This document shows positions 62,914-64,000 of a stretch of 64,000 nt of DNA, piece after piece. Under the pieces are notes generated by a model. That model saw only the letters and a program-made list of their open reading frames with translations. It was not told the origin of the DNA and made no database searches. Origin of the DNA: Salipiger thiooxidans (GTDB lineage: Bacteria > Pseudomonadota > Alphaproteobacteria > Rhodobacterales > Rhodobacteraceae); the NCBI RefSeq assembly GCF_900102075.1, contig NZ_FNAV01000018.1:37327-101326 (forward strand), written 5' to 3'. Both the position numbers and the translations under genes were made by a program. Each line of letters begins with the position of its first letter. Positions within the stretch are counted from its first letter, which is position 1.

Positions 62914-63042
62914 TCAGCCGTTGAGGCCGGGGAAGTTCGCCAGCTCGGCGTTGCGCTGGTTGCGGCGGCGTTCGGAGGCACCCTCGAGAAGCTCGAAAAC
63001 ACAACCTGCGGCGATGATGACGACGAGTGCTCCGATGTACAT
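62914..63042 (-). CDS. 42-residue small membrane or lipoprotein-like peptide
   Basis: A short ORF with ATG 63042, 7 nt after a clean GGAGG, and stop at 62914. It begins MYIGALVVIIAAGCVFELLE, a single hydrophobic segment with a loose lipobox-like AAGC. An arginine-rich amphipathic stretch (GASERRRNQRNAEL) and a short end follow. The ribosome site and composition support real translation. No family is recognised. Confidence 0.6.
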   Translation of the reverse strand: MYIGALVVIIAAGCVFELLEGASERRRNQRNAELANFPGLNG

Positions 63043-63302
63043 GTTCAATCCTCCGTTGGGCGCTTGCTGTTGTTGCTGCCGGTCTCTTCCGTCCCGGCGT
63101 CGCTGTTCGCCTAACCCTTATGACTGCGTTAACCAACAAATCGTACCGCGCCTCTGGACACTCGAATGGCGCACCGGTGGGGCTCTCCTACCCTTTGGGA
63201 TAGGCCGCCTCGCCCACCGCCCCTCGGCAAAGCCGAACGCCTCGAAAATCAGGCATCACCGCGTTGAAAATAAGGCATTTGTGTGGCGTGTCGGCCGGGT
63301 TT

Positions 63303-63459
63303 TCAGAAGCGCGAATTCCGCTCGATCACCCAGAAGGCGGCGGTGCTTCCGGTCCCGTAGCTGCCCGCCCGGGTCAGGGCCGCGCGATGGCCGGCGACCA
63401 AGGCCACCGGTCGGCGCAGCAGCGCGCCCACCCCAAGCACCAGCACTCCACTTCTGACC
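63303..63459 (-). pseudogene. truncated gene, C-terminal fragment cut by IS
   Basis: On the minus strand a frame runs from the IS junction to a stop at 63303: LVLGVGALLRRPVALVAGHRAALTRAGSYGTGSTAAFWVIERNSRF. The composition (small residues, aromatic near the end) suggests the end of a membrane protein. A HupE/UreJ-like C-terminus is possible but not demonstrable. The 5' part is missing beyond the IS end at about 63460. Confidence 0.5.
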
Positions 63460-63622
63460 GGCGTTGTTGCAGAACGGCGGCCTGAGGCGAGAGTGGCCCT
63501 TTCCCGTTCAGGCTCAGGCCACGCGGACGGGCTCGGCGGTGCCGGGCGCGTTGAAGCGATTGATCAGGGCGACCCGGATGTGGATTTCAGCAGTTTGGCG
63601 ATCGGGATCCTGCGCGGCGAAG
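63460..63622 (-). mobile_element. IS5-family element remnant, 3' end only
   Basis: Read on the minus strand, 63514-63622 encodes AAQDPDRQTAEIHIRVALINRFNAPGTAEPVRVA and a stop (63514-63516), the C-terminus of an IS5-family transposase. The terminal repeat (TTCTGCAACAACGCC) ends at about 63460 and is nearly the same as the right end of the IS at position 897. The transposase is interrupted at 63622-63623, exactly where the terminal repeat of a second IS begins. Confidence 0.85.
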
Positions 63623-64000
63623 GGCTCTGTTGCACAAATCGCGTGAGGTATTCATCTCGTGAATCCAACGTGGTAGCCGGGATGCATGAGCAGACCCATA
63701 CCCGCGACCTACAGGACCAGGAACTGGCCAGCCTATAACGAAGCGCTCAAGCGCCGGGGTTCGCTGACGATCCACTGACCGGCAGTGCATTGCGCAGCAA
63801 TGTCACGAGAGGTTGGTTCGACCCTGAGATGAGCTGGGATGGCGCGGCGACAGGCCGGCGTGGCCGACAGCAGACCTACAGCGATGCCGCTATCCAGACG
63901 TGCCTTTCGATGAAGGTTTTGTTCGGCATGGCGCTCCGGCAGACAACCGGGTTCGTCGAAAGTCTGCTGCGACTGGTCGGCCTTGACTGGACGGTGCCCG
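63623..64000 (+). mobile_element. IS5-family element inserted in the older IS, cut by window edge
   Basis: GGCTCTGTTGCACAAATC at 63623-63640 is a typical left terminal repeat of IS427-group IS5 elements. ATG 63686 opens MSRPIPATYRTRNWPAYNEALKRRGSLTI, the usual transposase N-terminus. After 63772 a 41-bp insertion breaks the frame. The transposase then continues in another frame (WFDPEMSWDG..., LFGMALRQTTGFVESLLRLVGLDWTVP) to the window edge. Confidence 0.88.
63773..63813 (-). repeat. 41-bp double-hairpin insertion in IS transposase (copy A)
   Basis: The segment splits the transposase between LTI and WFDPE. It consists of CACTG-ACCGG-CAGTG (63773-63787) and CATTGC-GCA-GCAATG (63788-63802), ending TCACGAGAGGT. 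Its reverse complement begins ACCTCTCGTGACATTGCTGC, closely matching copies B (217-257) and C (411-456) at the other end of the window. Confidence 0.8.

Noticed and set aside
1..64000. Composite transposon spanning the window between IS elements
   Set aside because: The two edge elements are different IS5-group members, both broken. The interval is ordinary core chromosome (rsh, rpoZ, leu, pan, recQ), so flanking IS sequences do not make it a transposon.
1..64000. CRISPR array, prophage or secondary-metabolite cluster
   Set aside because: No regularly spaced direct repeats, no phage structural genes and no PKS/NRPS-type domains were seen on either strand.

Overview
This 64-kb window is GC-rich chromosomal DNA (my estimate is in the upper 60s percent, not counted) from an alphaproteobacterium, most likely a marine Rhodobacteraceae/Roseobacter-group organism. 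The evidence is the gene repertoire: DUF2125, an IalB-family protein, an NYN protein beside folK, three tandem peptide deformylases, a leuC-small ORF-leuD cluster and rpoZ-rsh. Short hairpin repeats of a type I associate with this group from memory also sit between genes. Apart from its two ends the window is ordinary core chromosome. No CRISPR array, prophage or recognisable defence island was seen.

Left edge (1-7.5 kb): a decaying region. It holds a broken IS5-family element and the C-terminal stub of a tyrosine recombinase facing a tRNA-Pro(CGG) gene, which looks like an old integration site. A deletion-fused Na/Pi cotransporter pseudogene follows. Intact leuB comes next, then a LysR regulator and a divergent NAD(P)-epimerase that both lost their 5' ends in one deletion. 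An exported nuclease/phosphatase-fold protein and a membrane protein close the region.

7.8-23 kb: metabolism and envelope. AtoDA-type CoA-transferase and a thiolase flank the leucine genes leuD and leuC; an MscS channel lies between leuC and the thiolase. A tightly overlapping operon then encodes a giant alpha-2-macroglobulin with an intact thioester motif, a glycolipid-binding-domain protein and penicillin-binding protein 1C.

23-48 kb: a soluble hybrid histidine kinase, YaaA, RecQ, YCII and YggT proteins, a thioesterase, a UMF1-type transporter, MepA endopeptidase, a phytase-like protein and a Vut_1/queuosine-precursor transporter. Next come ArfB, preceded by an unusual short ORF with a 17-nt Shine-Dalgarno, then IalB, asparaginase II, and SerB bracketed by inverted hairpin repeats. 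A MotA/MotB-like motor pair, ChaC, DUF2125, an M20 hydrolase, panB-panC, an orphan peptide-binding protein and an EamA transporter finish the block.

48-63 kb: DUF2062, Rsh (ppGpp), RpoZ, FolK, NYN, YqaA, IspH, LysE, DUF3429, a methyltransferase, RNase HI, a TRIC channel and a PatB-type lyase. The tandem def-def-def* set follows (the third copy looks catalytically dead), then a MltB-type lytic transglycosylase, a sulfotransferase and a 42-residue membrane/lipoprotein-like peptide.

Right edge (63.3-64 kb): a truncated gene is cut by one IS5-family element, which is itself interrupted by a second. The most unusual signal links both edges. Related structured sequences of about 41 bp, each made of two small hairpins, interrupt the transposase reading frames of the IS elements at both ends. 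The other leading candidate is the 34.2-kb mini-ORF, whose leader mirrors the 3' tail of 16S rRNA and which lies upstream of the ribosome-rescue gene arfB.
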